From positions 1-6,855 of the forward strand of contig JAIDUY010000159.1 of assembly GCA_029059965.1 (NCBI GenBank): 6,855 nucleotides of DNA, read 5' to 3'. The notes beneath the pieces are model-generated. The model was not told the DNA's origin. It did no database searches and saw only the letters and a program-made list of their open reading frames with translations. This DNA is from Muribaculaceae bacterium. Its GTDB lineage: Bacteria; Bacteroidota; Bacteroidia; Bacteroidales; Muribaculaceae. Of the stretch, positions 1-6,855 are shown in pieces; positions within the stretch are counted from its first letter, which is position 1, and each line of letters opens with the position of its first letter. The translations under genes and the position numbers were made by a program.

Positions 1-813
1 CGCATTGAATTTTCAAGCGACATAAATTATGTATGCAACCATGCCGACACTCTGCTGATGGTCATGCCCTCGCCCTACTTCAAGGACCATGCCGACAAAA
101 TCACCGTCGACATTTCCGGCAAGGCAATCGTATCGGCCGTCAAAGGCATAGTCCCCGACACAAACGAGCTCATCACCGACTACATGCAGCGTGTTTTCGG
201 CGTCAGCCGCGAGCGCTCGCTCGTCGTATCCGGCCCATGCCATGCCGAGGAAGTGGCTCTCGACCGCCCCTCCTACCTCACCATCGGATGCGATGACCTC
301 GCCCGCGCCGACGCCTTCGCCCGCGTCATCGTCGGCAAACACACCCACGCCATCACAAGCAGCGACGTCGACGGCATCGAGTACGCCGCCGTCCTGAAGA
401 ACGTCTACGCCATAGCCGCAGGCATAACCCACGGCATGAAGACCGGCGACAACTTCGCCGCAATCCTCATCTCCAACGCCATACGCGAAATGGAGCGCTT
501 CGTCGACTCCATCTGCCCGCGTCCGCGCCAGATATGCGACTCCGTCTACCTCGGCGACCTCCTCGTCACGGCCTACTCGCGCTTCTCGCGCAACCACAAC
601 TTCGGCTCCATGATAGGCAAAGGCTATTCCGTCAAAGCCGCACGCATGGAGATGGAGCAGACCGCCGAAGGCTACTACGGCACCAAGTGCATCTACGACA
701 TCAACGCCGCACACGGAGTCTCGATGCCCATCCTCGACGCCGTCTACAGCATCCTCTACCGCGGAGTGCCCGCCGCAAGGGCATTCAAGACAATGGCGAA
801 ACATTTCGACTGA
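1..813 (+). CDS. gpsA: NAD(P)H-dependent glycerol-3-phosphate dehydrogenase, 5'-truncated by the window edge
   Basis: This cytoplasmic enzyme reduces dihydroxyacetone phosphate to sn-glycerol 3-phosphate, the backbone for phospholipid synthesis. The frame is open from base 1, and 270 residues are visible of a family usually near 330. The missing part is the N-terminal GxGxxG nucleotide-binding region, so the true start lies upstream. Numbering from the first visible residue, I see the end of the Rossmann domain with AVKGI around Lys48, then SGPCHAEEVA (residues 77-86). The LKNVYAIAAGI motif follows and contains the expected catalytic lysine, Lys133. Next come YLGDL (183-187) and SRNHNFG (196-202), which belong to the helical C-terminal substrate domain. 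SGPC in place of the more common SGPS/T, and GDNFAAILISNAIREMERF, are what I recall from Bacteroidota GpsA. The TGA stop shares its A with the ATG of the next gene. There is no sign of damage; the truncation is only the window edge. Confidence 0.95.
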   Translation, partial: RIEFSSDINYVCNHADTLLMVMPSPYFKDHADKITVDISGKAIVSAVKGIVPDTNELITDYMQRVFGVSRERSLVVSGPCHAEEVALDRPSYLTIGCDDLARADAFARVIVGKHTHAITSSDVDGIEYAAVLKNVYAIAAGITHGMKTGDNFAAILISNAIREMERFVDSICPRPRQICDSVYLGDLLVTAYSRFSRNHNFGSMIGKGYSVKAARMEMEQTAEGYYGTKCIYDINAAHGVSMPILDAVYSILYRGVPAARAFKTMAKHFD

Positions 814-1847
814 TGAAACGCAAGCTCCTCGGACTCAACCTCGACGAACTCAAGGAAGTTGCCGCCGCAGTCGGCCTGCGTCCCTTCGCGGCACGGCAGA
901 TGGCGGCATGGCTCTATCCGCGCCGCTGCACCGACATCGACGCCATGACCGACCTCCCCAAGACCGCACGCGCACGTCTGGCCGAGGAATATACCGTCGG
1001 ACGCCACGACCCGATCGCCGAAGCGCGAAGCACCGACGGAACAGTCAAGTACGTATTCACCGGCGTCGCCGGACGCGACATCGAAAGCGTCTACATCCCC
1101 GACCGCGACCGCGCCACACTCTGCGTGTCATCGCAGGCAGGATGCCGCATGAACTGCGCCTTCTGCATGACAGGACGCGGCGGATTCCAGGGACATCTCG
1201 ACACCGGCGACATCATCAACCAGATACTCTCCATACCCGAAAGCGACAGCCTGACCAACATCGTGTTCATGGGCATGGGCGAACCCGCCGACAACGCCGA
1301 CGCCGTCGTGCGCGCCATCGAGATACTCACCGCCCCCTGGGGCCTGGCGTGGAGCCCGCGACGCATCACAGTCTCCACCATCGGCAAGCTCGACGGCCTG
1401 CGCGCCTTCCTCGACCGCACACAGGCACACATAGCCATCAGCGTCCACAACCCCTTCGGCGACGAGCGCAGACAGATAATGCCCGTCGAGGGCGCATATC
1501 CCCTGACCTCCGTCATGGAACTGCTCCGCGGCTACGACTTCGCCCACCAGCGCCGCCTGTCACTCGAGTACACCATGTTCGACCGCCGCAACGACGACGA
1601 CCGCCACGCCCAAGCCCTCGCCCGACTCCTGCGCGGCACGCACGCGCGCGTGAACCTAATAAGATTCCACCGCATACCAGGTTTCGACGGACAGCCCTCG
1701 CCGCGCAACGTCATGGAGCGCTTCCGCGACCGCCTCAACGAGCTCGGCGTTACCGCCACAATACGCGCCAGCCGCGGCGAAGACATCATGGCGGCATGCG
1801 GCATGCTCGCCGGCAAACACAATAACACCAACACATCCAATGGATAA
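813..1847 (+). CDS. rlmN: Dual-specificity RNA methyltransferase RlmN (23S rRNA A2503 / tRNA A37 C2-methyltransferase)
   Basis: RlmN is a radical-SAM enzyme that methylates C2 of adenosine 2503 in 23S rRNA and of A37 in some tRNAs, which affects translation fidelity. The 344-residue product has the family signatures in order. There is an N-terminal helical domain (residues 1-90), then RATLCVSSQAGC with Cys104. The cluster motif CRMNCAFC follows, with Cys111, Cys115 and Cys118 as the [4Fe-4S] ligands. GMGEP (154-158) is the SAM-binding motif, and the C-terminal SRGEDIMAACGML contains Cys329, the expected methyl-carrying cysteine. Length fits Bacteroidota RlmN and is shorter than the roughly 384 residues of E. 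coli. I chose ATG 813 because it opens the conserved N-terminus (MKRKLLGLNLDEL) and overlaps the gpsA stop as TGATG; the same frame is open further upstream, but only as a shadow of gpsA. The end overlaps pdxA by 8 bases. Cfr is the nearest alternative, but the chromosomal housekeeping setting and these motifs favour RlmN. Confidence 0.95.
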   Translation: MKRKLLGLNLDELKEVAAAVGLRPFAARQMAAWLYPRRCTDIDAMTDLPKTARARLAEEYTVGRHDPIAEARSTDGTVKYVFTGVAGRDIESVYIPDRDRATLCVSSQAGCRMNCAFCMTGRGGFQGHLDTGDIINQILSIPESDSLTNIVFMGMGEPADNADAVVRAIEILTAPWGLAWSPRRITVSTIGKLDGLRAFLDRTQAHIAISVHNPFGDERRQIMPVEGAYPLTSVMELLRGYDFAHQRRLSLEYTMFDRRNDDDRHAQALARLLRGTHARVNLIRFHRIPGFDGQPSPRNVMERFRDRLNELGVTATIRASRGEDIMAACGMLAGKHNNTNTSNG

Positions 1848-2859
1848 ACTCAAAATCGGCATAACTCAAGGCGATACCAACGGCATCGGCTACGAGGTCA
1901 TACTCAAGATGCTCGAAGACCCCCGCATCGCAGACCTCTGCACCATAATAGTCTACGGCTCGGCCAAAGCCGCCGCATTCTACCGCAAGGCCATGGAGCT
2001 ACCGCCCGTCCAGTTCCAGCGCATCGACACCGCCGACGACGCCCGCGACGGAGCCTACAACATCATCAATGTCGTCGGCGAAGACCTCAAAATCGAGCCC
2101 GGCGTCCCCTCCGAGGCCGCCGGCAAGGCAGCCCTCGCCGCTCTCGACGCCGCCGTCGCCGACCTGCGCGCCGGAACAATCGACGCCCTGGTCACCGCAC
2201 CCATCGACAAGCATTCCATACAGAGCGCCGAGTTTCATTTCCCCGGCCACACCGAATACCTCGAGGCCTCCCTCACCGACGGCGCCACCGACGACGCCGA
2301 CAGCAAGGCGCTGATGATGCTCTGTGCCGACGGCCTGCGCGTAGCCCTCGCCACCACACACCTGCCCCTGCGCGATGTTCCCGGCGCACTGACCAAAGAG
2401 CTTATCGTCGACCGCATTACGCGCCTCGACCGCAGCCTGCGCCGCGATTTCGGCATCGAGCGCCCGCGCATCGCCGTACTCTCGCTCAACCCCCATGCCG
2501 GCGAGAAAGGACTCCTCGGAAGCGAAGAGCAGGAAACAATCGCGCCCGCTATCGAAGAAGCCTATGCCTCGCGCATACTCGCCTTCGGACCATACGCCGC
2601 CGACGGCTTCTTCGGCTCCGGCGCCTACACACGCTTCGACGGCATCCTGGCCATGTACCACGACCAGGGCCTCGCTCCATTCAAGACCATAGCAATGGAC
2701 GCCGGGGTGAACTTCACCGCAGGGCTACCCTTCGTGCGCACATCGCCCGACCACGGAACCGGCTACGACATCGCCGCACAGGGCAAAGCCAACCCCGAAT
2801 CCATGAGGTCGGCACTCTATGCGGCCATCGACATCAGCCGCAACCGTGCACGCGGCTGA
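1840..2859 (+). CDS. pdxA: 4-hydroxythreonine-4-phosphate dehydrogenase PdxA
   Basis: PdxA oxidises 4-phosphohydroxy-L-threonine with NAD+. The product decarboxylates and is joined with deoxyxylulose 5-phosphate by PdxJ in the DXP-independent-of-PdxST route to pyridoxal phosphate. The 339-residue protein is full length. It begins with the family N-terminus KIGITQGDTNGIGYEVILK. The substrate motif PGHTE follows, with His137 and Thr138. The three metal-binding histidines are His174 (TTHLPLRD), His219 (LNPHAGE) and His274 (MYHDQG). Their spacing of 45 and 55 residues equals that of E. coli His166, His211 and His266. The C-terminal VRTSPDHGTGYDIA motif is intact. ATG 1840 lies inside the last codons of rlmN (8-base overlap), so ribosomes ending rlmN can probably restart here. 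GpsA, RlmN and PdxA share no pathway, so the grouping probably reflects co-transcription of housekeeping genes. No promoter is visible directly before pdxA. Confidence 0.96.
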   Translation: MDKLKIGITQGDTNGIGYEVILKMLEDPRIADLCTIIVYGSAKAAAFYRKAMELPPVQFQRIDTADDARDGAYNIINVVGEDLKIEPGVPSEAAGKAALAALDAAVADLRAGTIDALVTAPIDKHSIQSAEFHFPGHTEYLEASLTDGATDDADSKALMMLCADGLRVALATTHLPLRDVPGALTKELIVDRITRLDRSLRRDFGIERPRIAVLSLNPHAGEKGLLGSEEQETIAPAIEEAYASRILAFGPYAADGFFGSGAYTRFDGILAMYHDQGLAPFKTIAMDAGVNFTAGLPFVRTSPDHGTGYDIAAQGKANPESMRSALYAAIDISRNRARG

Positions 2860-2870
2860 TGCAAAGCAAA
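2859..2870 (+). repeat. 12-base direct repeat of the secDF start region, first copy (second copy 2961-2972)
   Basis: ATGCAAAGCAAA occurs here and again, exactly, at the secDF start codon (2961-2972), 102 bases downstream and in the same reading phase. The first copy overlaps the pdxA stop (TGA 2857-2859). It opens a 26-codon frame that begins Met-Gln-Ser-Lys, as SecDF does, and stops at TAA 2937-2939. The promoter elements lie between the two copies. Possible readings are a small tandem duplication, a binding site, or chance in A-rich DNA. Confidence 0.6.
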
Positions 2871-2874
2871 AAAA

Positions 2875-2906
2875 TTCGCTCACTTGGAAAATTTTTGCTA
2901 TATTTG
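2875..2906 (+). promoter_or_regulatory. Predicted Bacteroidota-type sigma-ABfr promoter for secDF
   Basis: TATATTTG at 2899-2906 is an exact match to the Bacteroidota -7 consensus TAnnTTTG. TTCG at 2875-2878 is one base from the -33 consensus TTTG, with a 20-base gap, within the usual range. Transcription would be expected to begin about 5-8 bases downstream, near 2911-2914. That gives an A/T-rich leader of roughly 47-50 bases before ATG 2961. The leader has no Shine-Dalgarno motif, as is normal in this phylum. The promoter separates secDF from the upstream operon, although I see no terminator after pdxA, so read-through is possible. Confidence 0.72.
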
Positions 2907-2960
2907 CCCGCTGAAACCAATCTAAGAGAAATTTATTAATAATCTAACCATAATTACTAC

Positions 2961-5828
2961 ATGCAAAGCAAAGGAAACTTAGGCAGCATCGTTGCCGGCG
3001 TAATTGCCGTTTTCCTCGTGTTGGTATGCCTGTTCTATCTCTCGTTTACCTACATTTCAAACAAATACGAGAGCCAGGCCGAGCAGTACGCACGCGTTGA
3101 AAGCAACAACAGCGACGACGACGCCTACAACCAGGCCTACAAACACTACATGGACTCCCTCGGCGACCGCAAGGTGTACATGGGCTATTACACTCTCAAC
3201 GAAGTACGCAAATGGGGCGTGGGCCTCGGCCTCGACCTCAAGGGCGGTATGAACGTCATCCTGCAGGTCGACATGCCCGACATGCTCCGCTCGATGAAGG
3301 CAGGTGCCACCGACACCGTCTTCGAACGCGCCCTCGCAGGTGCTCAGGAAGCCGTGAACGAACACCGCAGCGACGACTTCGTAAGCTCCTTCATCCAGCT
3401 CTACCGTCAGGCAAAACCGCAGGCCGACTTCGCAGTCGTGTTCCAGGGCATCGTTCCCTCGGGCGCTTCTGACGACGCCGTGCGCTCCACCCTCAAGAAC
3501 CAGGTAAAGGACCGCGTCGACAACTCCGCAACCAACGTGCTCCGCAACCGTATCGACCAGTTCGGCGTCGTTTCGCCCAACATCCAGGTTCTCCAGGGCA
3601 AGGACGGCCAGATTCTGCTCGAGCTCCCCGGCGTGAAGGACCACGGCCGCGTGCGTGACCTCCTCCAGCGCTCCGCTAACCTCGAGTTCTACGAGACATT
3701 CACCGCAGACCAGGTTATGCCCCAGCTCGGCCGTCTGGTTCAGGCTGTCGCCGCCGACACAACCTACAACACCGCAGCCCTCATGGCCCTCCTCAACCAG
3801 GGTGCCGGCTACGGCGCTACCGTAGGCTATGCTCCCGACGCCCGCGCCATGGCTCAGATCAACGAAATCATCAACTCCCCCGCAGCCCGCACATCGCTCA
3901 ACCCCGACCTCCGTCTGCGCTGGGCCGTCAAGCCCACCGTCCGTCAGGACCAGAACGGCGCCGAGGTGAACTACGGCTTCGCCCTCTATGCCCTCAAGGC
4001 CACCGGCGGCCGTCCCGCACTCGACGGCAAGGCTGTCAGCGACGCTTCCTCCAACTACGAACCCCTCCGCGGTAACGAAGTGTCCATGCGCATGACCAGC
4101 GAAGGCGCCCGCAACTGGGCCCGCATCACCGGCCAGAACATCGGACATCAGGTGGCCATCGTCCTCGACGACAAGGTCTACTCCGCTCCCAACGTGAACG
4201 ACAAAATCGAAGGCGGCCAGTCCTCCATCACCGGCGACTTCTCCCTCGAAGAAGCCCGAGACCTCGCCAACGTGCTCAAGAGCGGTAAGATGGATGCCAA
4301 AGTCACCATCATCTCCGACATGGTTGTCGGTCCCTCGCTGGGCAAGCAGGCCATCAAGGCAGGCTTCATCTCCTTCGTGGTGGCTTTGGTGCTGCTGATG
4401 ATTTTCATGATTTCCTTCTACGGATTTATCCCCGGCATCATCGCCAACCTCTGCCTCATCTTCAACCTCTTCTTCACCATCGGTATCCTGGCCTCCTTCC
4501 AGGCCGTGCTCACCATGAGCGGTATCGCCGGTATCGTGCTCTCGCTCGGTATGGCCGTCGACGCCAACGTGCTCATCTTCGAGCGTACCAAGGAAGAGCT
4601 CCGCGCCGGCAAGAACGTGCGCAACGCACTCGCCGACGGCTACAGCAACGCCTTCTCCGCTATCTTCGACTCCAACCTCACCTCGATTATCACAGGTGTG
4701 ATTCTGCTGCTCTTCGGTACCGGTCCCATCAAGGGCTTCGCCACCACCCTCATCATCGGTCTGGTCTGCTCCTTCTTCACCGCCGTCTACCTGAGCCGTC
4801 TCTTCTTCATGTGGATGAGCCGCACAAAGGCCTTCAGCAACCTCACCTTCACCACCGCCCTCGGCCGCAAGGCTTTCGTCAACAGCAAGATCAACTTCCT
4901 TGCCCAGCGTAAGGTCAGCTTCGCTGTCGTAGGTGTTATCGTGGCAGTTGTCGTGGCTTCCTTCTTCGTTCGCGGTCTCAACCAGGGCATCGACTTCTCC
5001 GGCGGCCGCAACTACATCGTCCGCTTCGAGCAGCCCGTCAACACCGAAGAACTCCAGGGCGTACTTGCCGAGCGCTTCCCCGGTGCTTCCACTTCCGTAA
5101 TCACCATCGAGAGCTCCAACCAGGTCCGCATCTCCACCAACTACAAGATTAACGAAGAAGGCGCAGGTACCGAAGACGAAATCACCGGTATCCTCTTCGA
5201 CGCCCTCACACCCTACCTCCACGAAGGCATCACCCCCGAGCAGTTCTCGACCTCCGACGTCAACTACGGCATCGTGAGCTCGCAGAAAGTCGGCCCCTCC
5301 GTCGCCGACGACATGAAGAAGGACGCATATCTGGCAGTGTCCATCGCCCTGCTGGCAATGTTCCTCTACATCCTGCTCCGCTTCCGTAACATCGCATTCT
5401 CGCTCGGCGCCCTCGCCGCTGTCGCTTTCACCGCATTCACAATCATCGGCTTCTACAGCATCTTCTACGGCGTCCTTCCCTTCGCGATGGAAGTCGACCA
5501 GAGCTTCATCGCAGCCATCCTGACTGTAATCGGTTACCAGATCAACGACACCGTGGTTGTCTTCGACCGTGTCCGCGAGAACACCGCCCTCTATCCCAAG
5601 CAGGACTTCTTCACCACCATCAACACATCTATCAACACAACCCTGAGCCGTACAATCATGACATCGCTCTCGACCCTGTTGGTACTTGTCTGCATCTTCA
5701 TCCTCGGTGGTGACGCTATCCGCAGCTTCACATTCGCAATGCTCTTCGGTGTAATCATCGGTACCCTCGCCACCATCTACGTGGCCTGCCCCGTTGCATA
5801 CCTCACCGACTCCCGCCGCAAGAAATAA
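2961..5828 (+). CDS. secDF: Fused protein translocase subunit SecDF
   Basis: SecDF is an inner-membrane RND-type protein that works with SecYEG and SecA and uses the proton gradient to pull exported chains to the outer side. SecD and SecF are fused in this 955-residue product. An N-terminal membrane helix (about 10-32) is followed by LGLDLKGG (89-96). The large periplasmic P1 region runs to about residue 455 and contains ATNVLRNRIDQFG (190-202) and YSAPNV (407-412) before the TGDF segment near 424-427. Helices 2-6 lie at about 467-620, with GMAVDANVLIFER carrying the proton-relay residue Asp534. The SecF half starts near 636: a helix at about 652-671, GIDFSGG (676-682), a second periplasmic domain, then further helices with GYQINDTVVVFDR (Asp863, Arg870). 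Both halves look intact. ATG 2961 gives a short basic N-terminus before the first helix and follows a clear promoter. No in-frame ATA codon occurs, unlike the neighbours, which suggests strong expression. Bacteroidota commonly have this fusion. Confidence 0.97.
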   Translation: MQSKGNLGSIVAGVIAVFLVLVCLFYLSFTYISNKYESQAEQYARVESNNSDDDAYNQAYKHYMDSLGDRKVYMGYYTLNEVRKWGVGLGLDLKGGMNVILQVDMPDMLRSMKAGATDTVFERALAGAQEAVNEHRSDDFVSSFIQLYRQAKPQADFAVVFQGIVPSGASDDAVRSTLKNQVKDRVDNSATNVLRNRIDQFGVVSPNIQVLQGKDGQILLELPGVKDHGRVRDLLQRSANLEFYETFTADQVMPQLGRLVQAVAADTTYNTAALMALLNQGAGYGATVGYAPDARAMAQINEIINSPAARTSLNPDLRLRWAVKPTVRQDQNGAEVNYGFALYALKATGGRPALDGKAVSDASSNYEPLRGNEVSMRMTSEGARNWARITGQNIGHQVAIVLDDKVYSAPNVNDKIEGGQSSITGDFSLEEARDLANVLKSGKMDAKVTIISDMVVGPSLGKQAIKAGFISFVVALVLLMIFMISFYGFIPGIIANLCLIFNLFFTIGILASFQAVLTMSGIAGIVLSLGMAVDANVLIFERTKEELRAGKNVRNALADGYSNAFSAIFDSNLTSIITGVILLLFGTGPIKGFATTLIIGLVCSFFTAVYLSRLFFMWMSRTKAFSNLTFTTALGRKAFVNSKINFLAQRKVSFAVVGVIVAVVVASFFVRGLNQGIDFSGGRNYIVRFEQPVNTEELQGVLAERFPGASTSVITIESSNQVRISTNYKINEEGAGTEDEITGILFDALTPYLHEGITPEQFSTSDVNYGIVSSQKVGPSVADDMKKDAYLAVSIALLAMFLYILLRFRNIAFSLGALAAVAFTAFTIIGFYSIFYGVLPFAMEVDQSFIAAILTVIGYQINDTVVVFDRVRENTALYPKQDFFTTINTSINTTLSRTIMTSLSTLLVLVCIFILGGDAIRSFTFAMLFGVIIGTLATIYVACPVAYLTDSRRKK

Positions 5829-5847
5829 TCACTGCGGACACATACAG

Positions 5848-5895
5848 TAAAGAACAGTCCCGGACTGCCGCGAAGGCGTCCGGGACTGTTCTTTA
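5848..5895. terminator. Bidirectional intrinsic terminator between convergent secDF and the transporter gene
   Basis: A perfect 17-base-pair stem is formed by 5848-5864 and 5879-5895. The intervening bases can extend it with GCC (5867-5869) pairing GGC (5875-5877) around a GCGAA loop. The stem starts with A/T pairs and has a GC-rich centre (CAGTCCCGGA). On the plus strand it ends in TTCTTT followed by AATTTATAAT, and on the minus strand the other arm ends in TTCTTTA, so it can stop transcripts from both sides. It sits 20 bases after the secDF stop and 8 bases after the stop of the minus-strand gene. Confidence 0.87.
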
Positions 5896-5903
5896 ATTTA
5901 TAA

Positions 5904-6855
5904 TCAGAATGCCCTGAGTGCGACGTCAGTGAGCCATATCCACAGCGGGCAGAAGCCGATGAAGAGGATGACCGACAGCGTCAGCGACGAAGTGCCCGTG
6001 GCAACATAGGTATCGTACTCGTCGGCAATGATGATACCCGAGAAAGCCGGCGGAAGAGCGGCGGCAACGACGAGCATCTTCAGGTTCAGCGGGTCCATGT
6101 GGAACAGCAGTCCCAGAGCCAGCACCATGGCCGGCATAAGCACCATCTTCATGATGGAGCCCAACACGGCCTGCCAGTTGAGGCTGAACTTGATGGCCGA
6201 CAGCGTGATGCCTGCCGAGAACACGGCCATCGACGCATTGGCCTTCGCGATAAGGTTGAACGAGGGGCTGAGCTCTTGCGGCCAGGGTATGCCGACAAGC
6301 ACCCAGACCACGGCCAGAATAGGCGCCCAGGCCACAGGCTGGGCCAGGGCGTGGAGCACGGGCTTCCATGCACTCTCCCTCTTTGCCGTCGGATTCTGCT
6401 TCGCAAGCGAGGCGTTCATCAGCGACAGGCCGACAGGGATACCGATGGCATTCACCACGATGCCGACAATGGCCACAACGAGGGCCACCGAGGGCGAGGT
6501 GCCGAAGATAGGCTCAAGCACGGCGAAGCCGAGGAAACCAATGGTCGGCGAACCGCTGATAAGAGCCGATACGGCGGCATCGGCGCCGGTGTTCTTCTTG
6601 AAACAGTACTTGAACACAAAATAGACTATCATGAAGCAGGCCATGATGCCTAAGGTCGACACAATAGTCAGCTTGGCGTCGCGGGCGAGGTCTTCGCGCG
6701 TGGACTGCACGATGGAGACGAACAACGCTGCCGGAAGGGCGAAGTCCAGCACGACTTTGTTGAACTTCTTGGAGTCGGCTCCCGTAAAAGCCCCTTTCTT
6801 ACCGGCGATGAAGCCGGCAAGCATCACCACGATGATAGGGACGATGGCATAAAGT
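5904..6855 (-). CDS. AEC family transporter (auxin efflux carrier/malonate transporter type), N-terminal end cut by the window edge
   Basis: This is a very hydrophobic protein, with 316 residues visible and about ten predicted membrane helices. It is consistent with the AEC family of secondary carriers for small organic anions, such as malonate or other carboxylates in bacteria. I cannot assign the substrate. Numbered from the first visible residue, the first helix (1-17, ending in a GKKG turn) is followed by a basic loop and NKVVLDFALPAALFVSI (32-48), the typical family segment with a proline in helix 2. ISGSPTIGFLGFAVLEPIFG follows in the first half. LKMLVVAAALPPAFSGIIIA is the matching proline-containing segment in the second half. 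The frame is open to base 6854, so the GTG at 6828-6830 need not be the start; only a few N-terminal residues seem to be missing, judged from family architecture. The gene is convergent with secDF and shares its terminator; its promoter lies outside the window. The confidence is for the family, not the substrate. Confidence 0.88.
   Translation of the reverse strand, partial: LYAIVPIIVVMLAGFIAGKKGAFTGADSKKFNKVVLDFALPAALFVSIVQSTREDLARDAKLTIVSTLGIMACFMIVYFVFKYCFKKNTGADAAVSALISGSPTIGFLGFAVLEPIFGTSPSVALVVAIVGIVVNAIGIPVGLSLMNASLAKQNPTAKRESAWKPVLHALAQPVAWAPILAVVWVLVGIPWPQELSPSFNLIAKANASMAVFSAGITLSAIKFSLNWQAVLGSIMKMVLMPAMVLALGLLFHMDPLNLKMLVVAAALPPAFSGIIIADEYDTYVATGTSSLTLSVILFIGFCPLWIWLTDVALRAF

Noticed and set aside
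13..804. A 263-codon minus-strand frame opposite gpsA.
   Set aside because: It has the same low-complexity Val/Gly/Asp/Ala composition as other antisense shadows, and gpsA motifs are clear on the plus strand.
1..813. gpsA as a broken gene because it lacks the N-terminal nucleotide-binding motif.
   Set aside because: The frame is open at base 1 and the missing length (about 60 residues) matches the part expected to lie before the window.
908..1825. A 305-codon plus-strand frame inside rlmN in another phase.
   Set aside because: The product is mostly Arg, His and Pro, as expected from a shifted reading of C-rich codons. rlmN fills the same region with conserved motifs.
1999..2661. A 220-codon minus-strand frame opposite pdxA.
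   Set aside because: It is an antisense shadow of a gene with all PdxA motifs; composition is biased and no domain is visible.
2919..2947. AATCTAA repeated at 2919-2925 and 2941-2947 in the secDF leader.
   Set aside because: Seven bases in A/T-rich DNA are easily repeated by chance, and no pairing or palindrome accompanies them.
3057..5222. A 721-codon open frame on the minus strand opposite secDF.
   Set aside because: It is a product of the C-ending codon bias of secDF, which rarely creates reverse-strand stops. The translation is dominated by Glu, Val, Gly, Asp and His without any recognisable domain, while the plus strand encodes an unmistakable SecDF.
6028..6653. Plus-strand frames of 184 and 198 codons opposite the AEC transporter.
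   Set aside because: They lie wholly inside the transporter gene, show no domain, and would start within its coding sequence.

Overview
The window looks like a piece of a Bacteroidota (probably Bacteroidales) chromosome. Three things point that way: SecD and SecF are fused in one polypeptide, the one good promoter matches the Bacteroidota form TTTG-N19-21-TAnnTTTG, and there is no Shine-Dalgarno motif before the secDF start, only an A/T-rich leader. GpsA and RlmN also carry Bacteroidota-style family motifs. The DNA is GC-rich and the codons end mostly in C, so a Muribaculaceae-like gut lineage is possible, but the family assignment is a guess.

Positions 1-2859 hold a tightly packed plus-strand operon of three housekeeping genes. 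These are the 3' part of gpsA (glycerol-3-phosphate dehydrogenase, for phospholipid synthesis), rlmN (radical-SAM methyltransferase of 23S rRNA and tRNA) and pdxA (4-phosphohydroxy-L-threonine dehydrogenase, for vitamin B6 synthesis). gpsA and rlmN share one base, and rlmN and pdxA overlap by 8 bases, so translational coupling is likely.

Positions 2860-2960 are an A/T-rich intergenic region with a promoter that should give secDF its own transcript. secDF (2961-5828) encodes the fused SecDF membrane protein, which uses proton flow to help the SecYEG/SecA translocon export proteins. Its codon use differs sharply from the three genes before it: it has no in-frame ATA isoleucine codon, against 22 in the preceding genes, and many more CGT arginine codons. 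This is the pattern expected of a strongly expressed gene.

Positions 5829-5903 lie between two convergent genes and contain a strong hairpin that can serve as a shared bidirectional terminator. The minus-strand gene that follows (5904 to the window edge) encodes a membrane transporter of the AEC (auxin efflux carrier/malonate transporter) family and lacks only its extreme N-terminus here.

I see no mobile element, CRISPR array, RNA gene or defence system, and no strong candidate for a new system. The most unusual local feature is an exact 12-base repeat of the secDF start region. Its first copy lies on the pdxA stop codon and opens a 26-codon reading frame upstream of secDF.
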